Shown: positions 7,154 through 16,744, counted from the stretch's first letter. The stretch is DNA of 64,000 nt from an uncultured Clostridia bacterium (GCA_934454115.1 CAKSFQ010000008.1:1-64000), one strand, 5' to 3'. Made by a program: numbers and translations. The notes: generated by a model from the sequence alone, not told the origin.

Positions 7154-9787
7154 TTATTTGGTATCGTACCAGCTTTTTCCGGTATTCATATCCACTACCA
7201 AGGGTACATGCAGCGGATAAGCACGTTCCATCTCTTCTCTTAAAATCCGCTGTACCGCATCGGCTTCCTCCTGCGGCGTTTCCACAATCAGTTCATCATG
7301 GATTTGCAGAATCAGTCTGGCGCGCAGTTTTTCTTCCTTTAAGCGGCGGTGCACCGCAACCATGGCAATCTTAATGATGTCCGCTGCCGTCCCCTGGATC
7401 GGCGCGTTCATCGCCACACGCTCTCCAAACGCCTGCGTCACCTTATTGGATGCCCGAAGCTCCGGCATATAGCGGCGTCTGCCGAGCAGCGTCACGGCGT
7501 AGCCCTTTTCTCTCGCAAACGCGACGGAATCCTTCATATAGGCGTCCACCTTGGGGTAATGCTGCAAATATCCCTTGATGTAGGCATCGGCCTCACGCAT
7601 AGGAATCTTTAAATCCTGTGCGAGTGAAAAAGCGCCGATCCCGTAAACAATGCCGAAATTGACCGCCTTTGCGCGTGAACGCATTGTCGGCGTCACCGCA
7701 TCCATCGGCACGCCAAACACCTGGGACGCCGTCTGGGTATGGATATCCAGTTCGTGAAGGAACGCCCCTTTCATGGTATCATCGTCCGAAATATGTGCCA
7801 AAACACGCAATTCGATCTGGGAATAATCGGCGTCAACCAGGCAGCTGTCCTCGTTTTCCGCCACAAACATACGACGAATCTCACGTCCCAGCTGCGTCCG
7901 CACCGGGATATTCTGAAGATTCGGTTCGGTGCTGCTGATCCGCCCGGTTGCCGTCACGGTCTGATTAAAATTGGAATGAATCCTTCCCGTTTTCTGATCG
8001 ATCATAGGGATCAGCCCCTCAACGTAGGTCGATTGCAGCTTGGTAAGCTGGCGGAATTTCAGCACCTTTTCTACAATCGGATGCTGATCCAACAACCTAT
8101 TTAAAACCTCCACATTAGTGGAATATCCGTTTTTATTCTTCTTTCCGCCGGGAAGGTGCAGCTTTGCAAACAAGATGTCACCCAGCTGTTTGGGCGAATT
8201 GATGTTAAACTCCTCACCGGCCAGATCATAAATCTCAGCCGTCAGGGCGTCAATCTGACCGCGAAGCTGCGCGCCAAACGCCTGCAGCGCGTCCTTATCC
8301 ACATACACGCCCACATACTGCATGTCGGCAAGCACCCGACTCAGCGGCAGTTCTACCTCGTAATACAGGCGGTGCTGCCCCTCTTGCTCGATGCGTTCTT
8401 TAAAATATTGCTGCAGCGCAAAGATTGCTGCCGTACGATCCACCTCGTGCTGCCCGTCATCGATCGAATCCGAAAAATCCATGGTTAACTGCCCGTCTTC
8501 CTCGGTTTGCTTTTCGGTATCGGACAGCGCCGCGCCCAAATAGGTCAGGCAAAGATCCTCCACCGTGTAGCTTGCTTTGGTCGGCTCGGCCAGATAGGCC
8601 GCGATCATGACGTCAAAACAGAGCCCTTGGTAATCGATTCCCTGTTTCATCAGATACAGGATATCTTCCTTGCAGCAAAATCCGCATTTGAAAAGCGCTG
8701 CGTCCTCAAAAAACGCGGTCAACCCCGATTTTGTGATATCAAAAACCGTGTATACGGTCTCTCCGTCCTGGGTAAAGAAGAGCGCGGCCGTATTGCCGTC
8801 ACGGCGCAGCGTATAGGAAACCACCGTCTCTTTTTTCAGGCAGTGTGCCATCTCGGATTCATCGATCACGGTTTTTACGCCACGGATTGCCGACGGCTTG
8901 TCCGCATCGCCCACCGCCGGCAAGGACAGTTTTTGTAAAAAGGACTGAAAATTCAGCCGCGTAAACAGGGCGCCGAGCGCCGGCGCGTCATAGTCCCGCA
9001 TCCGAAACGCCGCAAGGTCAATGTCGATCGGCACCGCGCGGTCGATGGTTGCCAGCGTCTTACTGAGATAAGCGCCGTCCCGATCCTCTGCAAGTTTTTT
9101 GCGTACGGACGGCGTAAGCTCCAGCTCGTCCAGGCGTGCATAGATTTCCTCGATGGTATGATAATTTTGAATCAGAGAGAGTGCCGTTTTTTCGCCGATG
9201 CCCTTGACGCCGGGGATATTGTCGGACGGATCGCCCATCAGCCCCTTTACGTCGATAAATTCCTTCGGCGTCACGCCGTATTTTTCTTTCACTTGTATCG
9301 CGTCATAATCCGTGGTGGTGGTCTTTCCCATTCGGGTTACTACCAGTCTAATAACCGTGTTATCCGACGCCAGCTGCAAGTCGTCCTTATCGCCGGTCAA
9401 AATCCGGCAGGCAATCTTCTTTTCATCACAAAGCAACGAGACGGTGCCGATTAAATCGTCCGCCTCGTAGCCTTCCATTTCAATGCAGGCGCACCGCATT
9501 GCGCCAAGCGCTTCTTTGATTAAAGGAATCTGCACCAAGAAATCCTCCGGCGCCGGTTTTCGCTGCGCCTTGTATTGATCGTACATTTTATGCCGAAAGG
9601 TCTTTGCCTTGACATCAAATGCGACACAAAGATAATCCGGCTTTTCCTCCTCCAGATATTTAAACAGGATATTTAAAAATCCATAGACCGCATTGGTCGG
9701 CGTGCCGTCCGGCGCCGTCAGCGGCCGGATTCCGTAATAGGCACGGTTTAAAATGCTGTTTCCGTCAATCAGCAAAAGCTTTTCCAT
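7154..9787 (-). CDS. polA: DNA polymerase I
   Basis: 877 residues. The 5'-3' nuclease domain fills roughly residues 1-290 (YYGIRPLTAPDG; GDPSDNIPGVKGIGEKTA). The middle domain occupies the place of the 3'-5' exonuclease but lacks the catalytic DxE motif: the aligned region reads VVSYTLRRDG. The polymerase domain has motif A (DADYSQIELRVLAHIS), motif B (RSRAKAVNFGIVYG) and motif C (QIHDELIVE). It acts in gap filling, Okazaki-fragment processing and repair, and is probably non-proofreading, as in many Firmicutes. It starts 2 bases after the anti-sigma gene. Confidence 0.97.
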   Translation of the reverse strand: MEKLLLIDGNSILNRAYYGIRPLTAPDGTPTNAVYGFLNILFKYLEEEKPDYLCVAFDVKAKTFRHKMYDQYKAQRKPAPEDFLVQIPLIKEALGAMRCACIEMEGYEADDLIGTVSLLCDEKKIACRILTGDKDDLQLASDNTVIRLVVTRMGKTTTTDYDAIQVKEKYGVTPKEFIDVKGLMGDPSDNIPGVKGIGEKTALSLIQNYHTIEEIYARLDELELTPSVRKKLAEDRDGAYLSKTLATIDRAVPIDIDLAAFRMRDYDAPALGALFTRLNFQSFLQKLSLPAVGDADKPSAIRGVKTVIDESEMAHCLKKETVVSYTLRRDGNTAALFFTQDGETVYTVFDITKSGLTAFFEDAALFKCGFCCKEDILYLMKQGIDYQGLCFDVMIAAYLAEPTKASYTVEDLCLTYLGAALSDTEKQTEEDGQLTMDFSDSIDDGQHEVDRTAAIFALQQYFKERIEQEGQHRLYYEVELPLSRVLADMQYVGVYVDKDALQAFGAQLRGQIDALTAEIYDLAGEEFNINSPKQLGDILFAKLHLPGGKKNKNGYSTNVEVLNRLLDQHPIVEKVLKFRQLTKLQSTYVEGLIPMIDQKTGRIHSNFNQTVTATGRISSTEPNLQNIPVRTQLGREIRRMFVAENEDSCLVDADYSQIELRVLAHISDDDTMKGAFLHELDIHTQTASQVFGVPMDAVTPTMRSRAKAVNFGIVYGIGAFSLAQDLKIPMREADAYIKGYLQHYPKVDAYMKDSVAFAREKGYAVTLLGRRRYMPELRASNKVTQAFGERVAMNAPIQGTAADIIKIAMVAVHRRLKEEKLRARLILQIHDELIVETPQEEADAVQRILREEMERAYPLHVPLVVDMNTGKSWYDTK

Positions 9788-9789
9788 TC

Positions 9790-10983
9790 TTATCCCTCTT
9801 CCCCGTCAATCGTGACCAGGACTTTACTTTTGTTTTGGTAATCCGCAACCAATTCTGCCTGATAGCCGCATTGGTTTGCGTATTGTAAAAGACAATCCCA
9901 CTCCTTCTCAGAAAGGCTGAGCGTGACAGCGCAACTTCCGCCATCTGCCGCAGTGTCGGCGGCGACTTGTTTTTCGCTCCAGGCAATTCCTGTCTTTTGC
10001 GTGGCCGCCGCTAAAAACGCATGTACGTCCGGTACGGTAATAGAATAGACGTTTTCCATGGCACAAAACGTCCTTGCACGACTCTCGCCGCCTGCAGCGG
10101 CCGCCATGGTGCTGCCGCCGCTCACCGGTGACGGAGCCGCATATCCCTGCATCTCTTCCGCGGCATTTTCCGCATAATCCATATCCTTGCTGTTTTGCAC
10201 CGAGGCTGCCTCATTCTCCTGCAGTGCACCACTCTCTTTCATGGATTCTCTCCGCTGCGCCGCCGATGTTTCTGCCGGCGCTGCGGTCGGTTGCTGCGCT
10301 AAAGTGCTTTCCTCCGTTTTTTTAGCTGCGGAAGCATCCGAGTCCTTCGAAGATTCCGCCTTTTGCGTCGGCGGCGCCGTTTGCGCCGTTTCGCCGCTCA
10401 CCGTGTGCTCCCCTGCCCTTGTCTTTGCCGCAGCCGATGCCGCAGGCGCCGAGGTTTCACGGCTGTCTTCTACCGCCCTTTCCGTCTCATTGCCCTGCGC
10501 CGATTCTGCTTGAGGATCGGTTGTCTCCACAGGGCGCGGCGGCGCACTCTCTGTTGGGGCCGGAATCGTCTCTGTCTCGTTCCAGACATCATCGGCATGC
10601 AGATACCGCTGATACAGTCCGCTGGAAAAAACGCCAATCGTAATTGCCACGCACGCCGCAGCCGAAATCAGAACCTTTAACTGTATTTTTCTAACGCCTC
10701 GGAGTGGGATCCGTTTCTTCTCGGTTGTCTCTGTCATCATTTCATCGGCAGCCACCGTCAGCTTTTCGTGCAAGGTTTTTTCAAAATCCGCCGGCAAAAA
10801 CGGCACAGGATCTGGTTCTGTCAGCTGATGCATCATCTTGATGCTTTGGTATTCCGCACGGCAGTCCGCACAGGCATCTAAGTGTGCCTTCAATAATTGC
10901 GTCTGTTCCTCATCCAGATTGCCGCAGACGGCGTCAAACACGCGCTCCATACAAGTCTCGCAGTCCATATGTTCCATGCCCAT
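9790..10983 (-). CDS. Membrane anti-sigma factor with zinc-finger (zf-HC2) domain
   Basis: 397 residues. The cytoplasmic N-terminus has a ZAS-type zinc motif (HLDACADC, HxxxCxxC), the usual sigma-binding module. One membrane segment follows near residues 105-125. Next come about 170 extracellular residues rich in Glu, Ala, Ser and Thr, then a folded C-terminal region of roughly 100 residues. AGGAGG lies 8 bases upstream of ATG 10983. It follows the ECF sigma gene by 41 bases, so it is its presumed cognate regulator. The signal that releases the sigma factor is unknown; the long ectodomain may sense or span the wall. Confidence 0.85.
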   Translation of the reverse strand: MGMEHMDCETCMERVFDAVCGNLDEEQTQLLKAHLDACADCRAEYQSIKMMHQLTEPDPVPFLPADFEKTLHEKLTVAADEMMTETTEKKRIPLRGVRKIQLKVLISAAACVAITIGVFSSGLYQRYLHADDVWNETETIPAPTESAPPRPVETTDPQAESAQGNETERAVEDSRETSAPAASAAAKTRAGEHTVSGETAQTAPPTQKAESSKDSDASAAKKTEESTLAQQPTAAPAETSAAQRRESMKESGALQENEAASVQNSKDMDYAENAAEEMQGYAAPSPVSGGSTMAAAAGGESRARTFCAMENVYSITVPDVHAFLAAATQKTGIAWSEKQVAADTAADGGSCAVTLSLSEKEWDCLLQYANQCGYQAELVADYQNKSKVLVTIDGEEG

Positions 10984-11024
10984 GAAAATCCCCTCCTTTC
11001 CTCTTTATTTCCTCCGTCTGTTAT

Positions 11025-11615
11025 TTAGACGAAATCGTCATCAAATAGTTCCCTGTTTTGTGCTAAAATCTTCTTCAGCGCGGCCCTTGCGCGGTTAATT
11101 CGGGATTTTACCGTTCCGGCCGAGCATTGCAGCATGTTCGCAATCTCATCATAAGAGAACCCCTCAATATCCCGCAGAATAATGACTTTTTGATGATCCT
11201 TTCCAAGCTGTCGGATTGCCGCATGTACCGCGCTGCGCATCTGATTTCGCTCTGCCGTCTCGTCCGGCGTAGGCCCGTCATCCGCCAAAGACGCCGCCAT
11301 CGACCCGTCCTCGGTCTCAATCTCCTGATCCAGCGAATAATTCTCGTGGCGGCGCATCTTTTTTTGTTCATCAAAACAGGTATTGGTCGCCACCCGATAA
11401 ATCCAGGTAGAAAACTTCGCGTTGCCTCGAAATTTGCTGAGGTTTTTGAAAATCTTCACCAAAACCTCCTGCGTCATATCGGCCGCGTCCTCCGGATTGC
11501 CTGCAATGCGGTAGGCAATGGCAAAAATGCGTTTTTGATGTTCTAAAACGAGTGTTTCAAACGCGGAAACATCCCCTGCTTTTGCTTTTGCAATCAGTTC
11601 CTGTTCCCGTTCCAT
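11025..11615 (-). CDS. ECF (sigma-70 family, RpoE-like) RNA polymerase sigma factor
   Basis: 196 residues. Region 2 contains DAADMTQEVLVKIFKNLSKF and FSTWIYRVATNTCFD. Region 4 contains ILRDIEGFSYDEIANMLQ and SAGTVKSRINRARAALKK. It directs RNA polymerase to a stress or envelope regulon, with the co-encoded anti-sigma factor as likely inhibitor. GGGGGTGGGAAA precedes the ATG. A sigma-A-type promoter lies upstream at 11651-11679. Targets cannot be predicted from the sequence. Confidence 0.93.
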   Translation of the reverse strand: MEREQELIAKAKAGDVSAFETLVLEHQKRIFAIAYRIAGNPEDAADMTQEVLVKIFKNLSKFRGNAKFSTWIYRVATNTCFDEQKKMRRHENYSLDQEIETEDGSMAASLADDGPTPDETAERNQMRSAVHAAIRQLGKDHQKVIILRDIEGFSYDEIANMLQCSAGTVKSRINRARAALKKILAQNRELFDDDFV

Positions 11616-11650
11616 TTTCCCACCCCCTCAGGCATACTTACATTTTCATT

Positions 11651-11679
11651 AAGATATCATATTTTTGATAGGATGTCAA
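11651..11679 (-). promoter_or_regulatory. Sigma-A-type promoter of the ECF sigma operon
   Basis: On the minus strand TTGACA (11679-11674) and TATCTT (11656-11651) are 17 bases apart, about 36 bases upstream of the sigma-factor start. Confidence 0.55.
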
Positions 11680-11719
11680 ATCCGTTCTCCCGTCTCTTTG
11701 CCGCCTTGACCGATAGGAC

Positions 11720-11748
11720 TTGCAATTTTTTGTTTTTTGTGCTATAAT
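11720..11748 (+). promoter_or_regulatory. Sigma-A promoter of the LRR protein gene
   Basis: TTGCAA at 11720-11725 and a perfect TATAAT at 11743-11748 are 17 bases apart and lead to the gene at 11789. Confidence 0.75.
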
Positions 11749-11788
11749 GTCTCCTTGTTTTTATGTTTTATCATTATTTTGAGGTGAT

Positions 11789-12841
11789 TTGATGAAAAAA
11801 ATTCAAAAATATTGCAGACTCCTTTGTCTGCTGTCGGCGTTTTCACTTCTCTTCGCAGTCAGTCCCGTTATGGCAGAAGAAACAGATGAACGCTACCAGA
11901 CGGAAAACCGCTATCAGGAGGATATTTTTACCTACACGGTATCAAACAACACCGCGACCATCACCAATGTGGAAGATAGCCGCGATACGGTCATCATTCC
12001 GGAAAAGCTGGGCGACTATCCCGTAACAGCGCTCGCCGCCGGTGCATGCGGCGGCAGTACAAAAATCCAAAAGATCGTAATCCCGGACTCGGTGCGCGAG
12101 ATCGGCAGCATGTGCTTTGCTTACAGTTCAAAGCTTCAGGAAATCACGCTTCCGACCTCTCTTAAAAAAATCGAAAACGGCGTATTCAGCCAATGCATTG
12201 CACTGCACTCGATCACAATCCCGTCCGACGTTGCTTCTATCGGGAAAGATGCCTTTTACCGCTGTGATAACCTGTGGACCATCACACTGCCGGACAGTGT
12301 AACGAAAATCGGCGAAAACGCCTTTGCTGCCTGCCCGAACCTGGCGGCCGCAACCATTCCGGCCGGTGTGACCGAGATTGCGCCCGGCGCCTTTGTCCCC
12401 TCCGGCGGTTTTCGCATCTACGCAAAGCCCGGCACCGCAGCACAGGCCTTTGCGGCAGAAAACAACATTACATTTGAAGAACTGATTACCGTCCGCGTCA
12501 ATGATACGCCGGTAACCTTCGACCAACCGCCGATTACCGACACCCGATACTACCGCACCCTGGTTCCGATGCGCGCGGTACTCACCGCACTCGGCGCAGA
12601 GGTTTCCTGGGATAACAACATGAACCTTGCCGGCATCGACCTGGGCGGCAACCGCCTTTTGATTCGCGTCGGCGAGCCGTTTATGATGGTCAACGGCAGC
12701 GCACGTCCGCTCAGCTCGCCCGCGATTGAATTTAACTGCCGCGTTCTTCTGCCGATTCGGGATGTGATCGAATCCATTCACGGACGAATCCGCTGGAACG
12801 AGGACTTAAAACAGATCGATGTAACCGTTCCGGTTCAATAA
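11789..12841 (+). CDS. Secreted leucine-rich-repeat (BspA type) protein with copper-amine-oxidase-like stalk domain
   Basis: 350 residues. A signal peptide (about residues 1-29) is followed by about five BspA-type LRRs (roughly 60-210) with the repeating pattern I..G.FA.C..L..ITLP.SV..I. The C-terminal 120 residues match the Cu-amine-oxidase N-terminal domain seen in many clostridial cell-surface proteins (LVPMRAVLTALGAEVSWD; RVLLPIRDVIE), despite the absence of any oxidase. It is probably exported and attached to or retained at the envelope. GAGGTG precedes the ATG, and it has its own promoter and terminator. Confidence 0.82.
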   Translation: MMKKIQKYCRLLCLLSAFSLLFAVSPVMAEETDERYQTENRYQEDIFTYTVSNNTATITNVEDSRDTVIIPEKLGDYPVTALAAGACGGSTKIQKIVIPDSVREIGSMCFAYSSKLQEITLPTSLKKIENGVFSQCIALHSITIPSDVASIGKDAFYRCDNLWTITLPDSVTKIGENAFAACPNLAAATIPAGVTEIAPGAFVPSGGFRIYAKPGTAAQAFAAENNITFEELITVRVNDTPVTFDQPPITDTRYYRTLVPMRAVLTALGAEVSWDNNMNLAGIDLGGNRLLIRVGEPFMMVNGSARPLSSPAIEFNCRVLLPIRDVIESIHGRIRWNEDLKQIDVTVPVQ

Positions 12842-12849
12842 TAAGCAAA

Positions 12850-12889
12850 ACAGCGGCAGGTGGCTAAAAGCGCCTGCCGCTGTTTTTTT
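12850..12889 (+). terminator. Terminator after LRR gene
   Basis: An 11-bp stem ACAGCGGCAGG / CCTGCCGCTGT is followed by seven T. It may also act weakly on the convergent hydF transcript. Confidence 0.85.
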
Positions 12890-12894
12890 CCTGT

Positions 12895-14070
12895 TTACTT
12901 ACAAAAAAGTTCTTTGGCACGATCCAAAATACCGTTTAAATATGCAAGCGCAACGCCGTAATTGACGGTCGGAACACCGCGCTCCAAAAGCGTCTTTAAC
13001 CTACTTTGCACCTCCTGCTTGTTGATCATACACATACCGCAGGACAAAACCAGCGCGTAGTCCTCGACGTTATCACAAAACGTATAGCCGGTTAAATATT
13101 GATATTCACACTTTGCACCGGTCTTTTTTTCAATCAGTCGAGGCAGCTTGACCCGACCGATGTCCTCATGCGTACTGTTGTGGGTACAGCCCTCCAAAAC
13201 CAGAACCTTGTCCCCGGTTTTCAGCCGTGCAATTGCCGCTGCACCCTCTAAGTATTGCGAAAAGTTCCCCTTTTGCCTTGCGAGCAGCATCGAAAACGAG
13301 GTCAGCATAATATCTTGGGGGACAATTTTGTCCACCACCGCAAACGCCTGGGAATCCGTTACCACCAGATCCACCTTTTTTAAATCGGAAAGCGCATCCG
13401 CCAGCGTGGTCTCCTTGGTGACATATGCCTTCATGTCATGATCCAGACAGTCGCGGATCAGCTGCACCTGCGGCAAAATCAATCTTCCCTTCGGCGCCGC
13501 ACTGTCAATCGGCACCACCATCACAACGCAGCTCCCTTTGGGCAACAGGTCTCCCAGCAGCGTTTCGTCATCGCGCTCCTGCTCTTTTAAAGCCTGTATC
13601 ATACGTGCCTTCAGCACATCGATGCCGTCCCGTGCATGTCCGGAGAGAAACACCGCGTCGGGATACTCCTTTTGCATATACGCCCTTTTGTCTGGCTCCA
13701 GCAGCTCTGACTTGGTGTAGACCAAAATCACGGGGGTCTTGTCTGTCTTTGGCGCCTCCTCCGGTGCGGCGGCGTCACACACCCACAAAATTAAATCCGC
13801 ACGCTGAAACAGCTGCCTCGTTTTTTCCATTCTCTTGCCGCCGAGAGCCCCCTGATCGCCAAAGCCTGCGGTATCAATCAGCGCAATCGGCCCGTACGGG
13901 ATCAGCTCCATCGCCTTAACCACCGGATCGGTCGTTGTCCCTGCCACCGCAGATACAATCGCCGCCTCCTGTCCGAGCAGCGCATTCATCAACGTGGATT
14001 TTCCTGCATTTGTCTTTCCGACCATCAACACATGTTTGCGCATTGACATAGGTGTTTTTTCCATACTCAT
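12895..14070 (-). CDS. hydF: [FeFe]-hydrogenase H-cluster maturation GTPase HydF
   Basis: 391 residues. The N-terminal GTPase has the P-loop GKTNAGKST (residues 18-26), AGTTTDPV and DTAGFGD. The C-terminal cluster-binding part has CTH and CGMC, the spaced CxH...CxxC ligands of HydF. The residue before CGMC is Ser, whereas many homologues have His there. HydF is the scaffold and carrier on which HydE and HydG build the 2Fe subcluster, so an [FeFe]-hydrogenase should exist elsewhere in the genome; neither it nor hydE/hydG is in this window. It is the last gene of the trmK-nif3-hydF run. Confidence 0.93.
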   Translation of the reverse strand: MSMEKTPMSMRKHVLMVGKTNAGKSTLMNALLGQEAAIVSAVAGTTTDPVVKAMELIPYGPIALIDTAGFGDQGALGGKRMEKTRQLFQRADLILWVCDAAAPEEAPKTDKTPVILVYTKSELLEPDKRAYMQKEYPDAVFLSGHARDGIDVLKARMIQALKEQERDDETLLGDLLPKGSCVVMVVPIDSAAPKGRLILPQVQLIRDCLDHDMKAYVTKETTLADALSDLKKVDLVVTDSQAFAVVDKIVPQDIMLTSFSMLLARQKGNFSQYLEGAAAIARLKTGDKVLVLEGCTHNSTHEDIGRVKLPRLIEKKTGAKCEYQYLTGYTFCDNVEDYALVLSCGMCMINKQEVQSRLKTLLERGVPTVNYGVALAYLNGILDRAKELFCK

Positions 14071-14109
14071 TTCATTCCTTTTCTTATCACGTTCTGTCTG
14101 ATTTTGCTA

Positions 14110-14916
14110 TCAAAGGGCACGGTGATTAAAATACGGCGGTGCGTCCGAGGGGATTACATTCAATTCCGGAAATGCCGATTCCAGATAGCTCGTCAAAAGG
14201 GAGCACACGATATGCTCCGTCTCAAAATGACCGGCATCAATCAGGTTGATGCCCAGTTCAAAGGCGAGCTGTGCCTCGTGATGCCGAATATCGGAGGTCA
14301 CATATACATCCGCACCGGCGTGGTACGCACTGTAAATACCGTCACCGCCGGCGCCGCTGCACACAGCCACGGTTTTTACGATATCCTCCGGCGCACCCAC
14401 ATAGCGCAGACTCCGGCAGCCGAGCGAATCCCGCACCATATCCGCAAAATCCGCCATCTCCATCGGCACGCTCAGCGCACCGACCCGACCGATATTTAAT
14501 ATTGGCGCGCCGGTCTCGTCCACGCATTCACTCTCTAAAAAGCGGCGCACCCCGGTCAAATCCAGACGGGCGGCCAGGGCATCGTTCATACCGCCGTCCG
14601 CATGGTCTAAGTTGGTATGCGCACTGTAAACCGAAATATCACTGCGAATCAAGTTCCGCAAAATACTGCCGGTAATATCCTGCTCCACAATTCGTTTTTG
14701 CGGCGTAAAAATCAGCGGATGATGTGAGATAATCAAATCCGCACCGCATTCCGCGGCGCGCCGCACGTTGTCCGAGGTCACATCCAAACAGACAAACACC
14801 GTGGTGACCCGCTGATCCCGATCCCCGGCCATCAGGCCCACATTATCCCAACTCTCGCCCAACGTCGGCGGCGCCAGCCGCTCCATTACCTCTATAATAT
14901 CGGAAACCTTTATCAT
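14110..14916 (-). CDS. Nif3-like dinuclear metal center protein (DUF34)
   Basis: 268 residues, the short form without the PII-like insert found in B. subtilis YqfO. Metal-binding signatures are visible: ISHHPLIF near residue 65, SAHTNLDHADGGMN and, near the C-terminus, DAGHFETEHIV. Members have been called GTP cyclohydrolase type 2, but the true role is unsettled. ATG 14916 overlaps the trmK stop (ATGA) and has GGAGG upstream. The trmK-nif3 pairing is conserved in Firmicutes. Confidence 0.9.
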   Translation of the reverse strand: MIKVSDIIEVMERLAPPTLGESWDNVGLMAGDRDQRVTTVFVCLDVTSDNVRRAAECGADLIISHHPLIFTPQKRIVEQDITGSILRNLIRSDISVYSAHTNLDHADGGMNDALAARLDLTGVRRFLESECVDETGAPILNIGRVGALSVPMEMADFADMVRDSLGCRSLRYVGAPEDIVKTVAVCSGAGGDGIYSAYHAGADVYVTSDIRHHEAQLAFELGINLIDAGHFETEHIVCSLLTSYLESAFPELNVIPSDAPPYFNHRAL

Positions 14917-15617
14917 CTCATATCCTCCTCCGTTTTGCACAGCATCCGGTACATTGCCTCGATGCGCTGCAATTCCTTTTCGTCCATTGTCTTAGCGCGC
15001 AAAAGTCCGCGGCGCTTTTCCTCCAGCCTTTTTTTCTGCTTCGCCCAATAATCCTCAAAGTGCCGCGGCTGCTCTTTCAAAAGGCTGCGCCCCATAAAAA
15101 GCTCCCATTCGCCGGGCTTTTCTTCTTCTCTTCCCGGTGCGATCGCCATGATGTGATACAGTTTTTCACTCTCGCGGCTCAGCCATTCACGCGCAATCCG
15201 ATAATGATATTCCCAAAGCAGCGTCCTTAGCTCATAAACCGAACTCATCGGCTGAACCAAGATCTGTTCCGCCTTTTGAAAGACCGCCGCATCATCCCTT
15301 AAAATCTGTGCAATCATCAGTCCGCCCATGCCGGCAATCACAATGGCGTCTGCCTCTCCCGGTACCAGCGTGGATGCACCGCTGCCGAGACGGGTTTCGA
15401 TCCGATCGCCCAAATGATAGCGCGCAATCGTCTCCTTGGCGCTCTTAAGCGGCATCGCACGTAAATCGGAGGCGATTGCGGACTTGCAGATCCCCTTTGC
15501 GCAAAGATAGGCCGGCAAATAGGCGTGATCCGTGCCAATATCCGCAATGCAGCGGCACGGCGCAACAGCGTCCGCGATTTCCTGCAGTCTCGGTGTCAGA
15601 CTTGGTGCGTTTTGCAT
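14913..15617 (-). CDS. trmK: tRNA (adenine22-N1)-methyltransferase TrmK
   Basis: 234 residues. The SAM-binding motif DIGTDHAYLPAYL and the IAGMGGLMI motif are specific to the TrmK/YqfN family, which makes m1A22 in tRNA. A C-terminal helical region with QKKRLEEKRRGL follows. GGGAG precedes the ATG. It is the first gene of the trmK-nif3-hydF transcript, with a good promoter at 15650-15678. Confidence 0.92.
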   Translation of the reverse strand: MQNAPSLTPRLQEIADAVAPCRCIADIGTDHAYLPAYLCAKGICKSAIASDLRAMPLKSAKETIARYHLGDRIETRLGSGASTLVPGEADAIVIAGMGGLMIAQILRDDAAVFQKAEQILVQPMSSVYELRTLLWEYHYRIAREWLSRESEKLYHIMAIAPGREEEKPGEWELFMGRSLLKEQPRHFEDYWAKQKKRLEEKRRGLLRAKTMDEKELQRIEAMYRMLCKTEEDMR

Positions 15618-15649
15618 AATTTTTCTCCCTTTTTATCAGTCTAACTGTT

Positions 15650-15678
15650 ATGTTAGTATAAATTTCGGATTTTGTCAA
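15650..15678 (-). promoter_or_regulatory. Sigma-A promoter of trmK operon
   Basis: TTGACA (15678-15673) and TAACAT (15655-15650) on the minus strand, 17-base spacer. Confidence 0.65.
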
Positions 15679-15745
15679 TAAAGAAAAAGGAATCCGTCTC
15701 TTTTTGTAGAAATAAATAGTAAATAAGGTATGGAGGCGATGATCT

Positions 15746-16744
15746 GTGAATCTTCGGGAAGTAACGGAGGAACAGGAAAAAGCGCTGCTCTCGCCGTATG
15801 CAGCAAAGAGCGCCGATAGCCGCGGCCGGGAGCATGCGGAAGCGCCATGTCCGCTGCGGACGGCGTTTCAGCGGGATCGGGATCGGATTATCCACGCCAA
15901 GGCCTTTCGGCGGCTCAAACACAAGACCCAGGTCTTTTTATCGCCGGAGGGCGATCATTACCGCACTCGTCTGACGCACACGCTGGAGGTTTCGCGGATT
16001 GCACGTACCATTGCACGTGCCCTGCGGCTGAACGAGGACTTAACCGAGGCCATCGCGCTGGGACACGATTTAGGTCACACGCCGTTTGGCCATATGGGAG
16101 AGAATGTGTTAAATCGCATCTGTCCGCACGGCTTTCGGCATAACGAACAGAGCCTGCGCGTGGTTGATGTCCTAGAGCGTCCCGGCGGACTTAACCTTAC
16201 CTATGAGGTACGGGACGGGATTCTGTGTCACACCGGCGGCAAAAGGGCAAGCACGCCGGAGGGACAGATTGTCGCGTTGGCGGATAAAATTGCCTATATC
16301 AACCATGATATTGATGACGCGGTGCGCGGCGGCGTACTGACCGAATACGATATTCCAAAGCGCTATACCCGTGTTTTGGGCGCCCGGCATTCGCAGCGGA
16401 TTAACACCCTAATCTGGGCGGTAATCCGCGCCAGCATGGATCACGACACCATCAAAATGGAAGATGACGTTTTTGATGCCATGATGGGTCTTCGCGCCTT
16501 TATGTTTGAACGGGTTTACGTTTCTTCTAAGCCGCAGTGCGAGGAGCAAAAAGCCTGCCGCGTCCTGGAGGGGCTTTACGAGGCGTACCGCAAGCAGCCG
16601 GAGCTGATCCCAAGAAGCAGCAAAAACGCAAGCATGAGCGATGATGTCGAGGTACAGATCCGCGACTACATTGCCGGAATGAGCGACCGTTTTGCCGTCT
16701 CCAAATTCACGGAGTTATACATTCCCTCTTTCTGGGCGCGGTAA
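15746..16744 (+). CDS. dgt: Deoxyguanosinetriphosphate triphosphohydrolase-like HD protein
   Basis: 332 residues, dGTPase family. FRRLKHKTQVF and the HD metal motif (TRLTHTLEVS ... GHDLGHTPFGH) are clear. The length fits the shorter type 2 dGTPase-like proteins placed beside dnaG in Clostridia. It is likely to hydrolyse dNTPs to deoxynucleoside and triphosphate. The start is GTG at 15746, with GGAGG 9 bases upstream. It precedes dnaG and rpoD on the same strand. Confidence 0.9.
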   Translation: MNLREVTEEQEKALLSPYAAKSADSRGREHAEAPCPLRTAFQRDRDRIIHAKAFRRLKHKTQVFLSPEGDHYRTRLTHTLEVSRIARTIARALRLNEDLTEAIALGHDLGHTPFGHMGENVLNRICPHGFRHNEQSLRVVDVLERPGGLNLTYEVRDGILCHTGGKRASTPEGQIVALADKIAYINHDIDDAVRGGVLTEYDIPKRYTRVLGARHSQRINTLIWAVIRASMDHDTIKMEDDVFDAMMGLRAFMFERVYVSSKPQCEEQKACRVLEGLYEAYRKQPELIPRSSKNASMSDDVEVQIRDYIAGMSDRFAVSKFTELYIPSFWAR

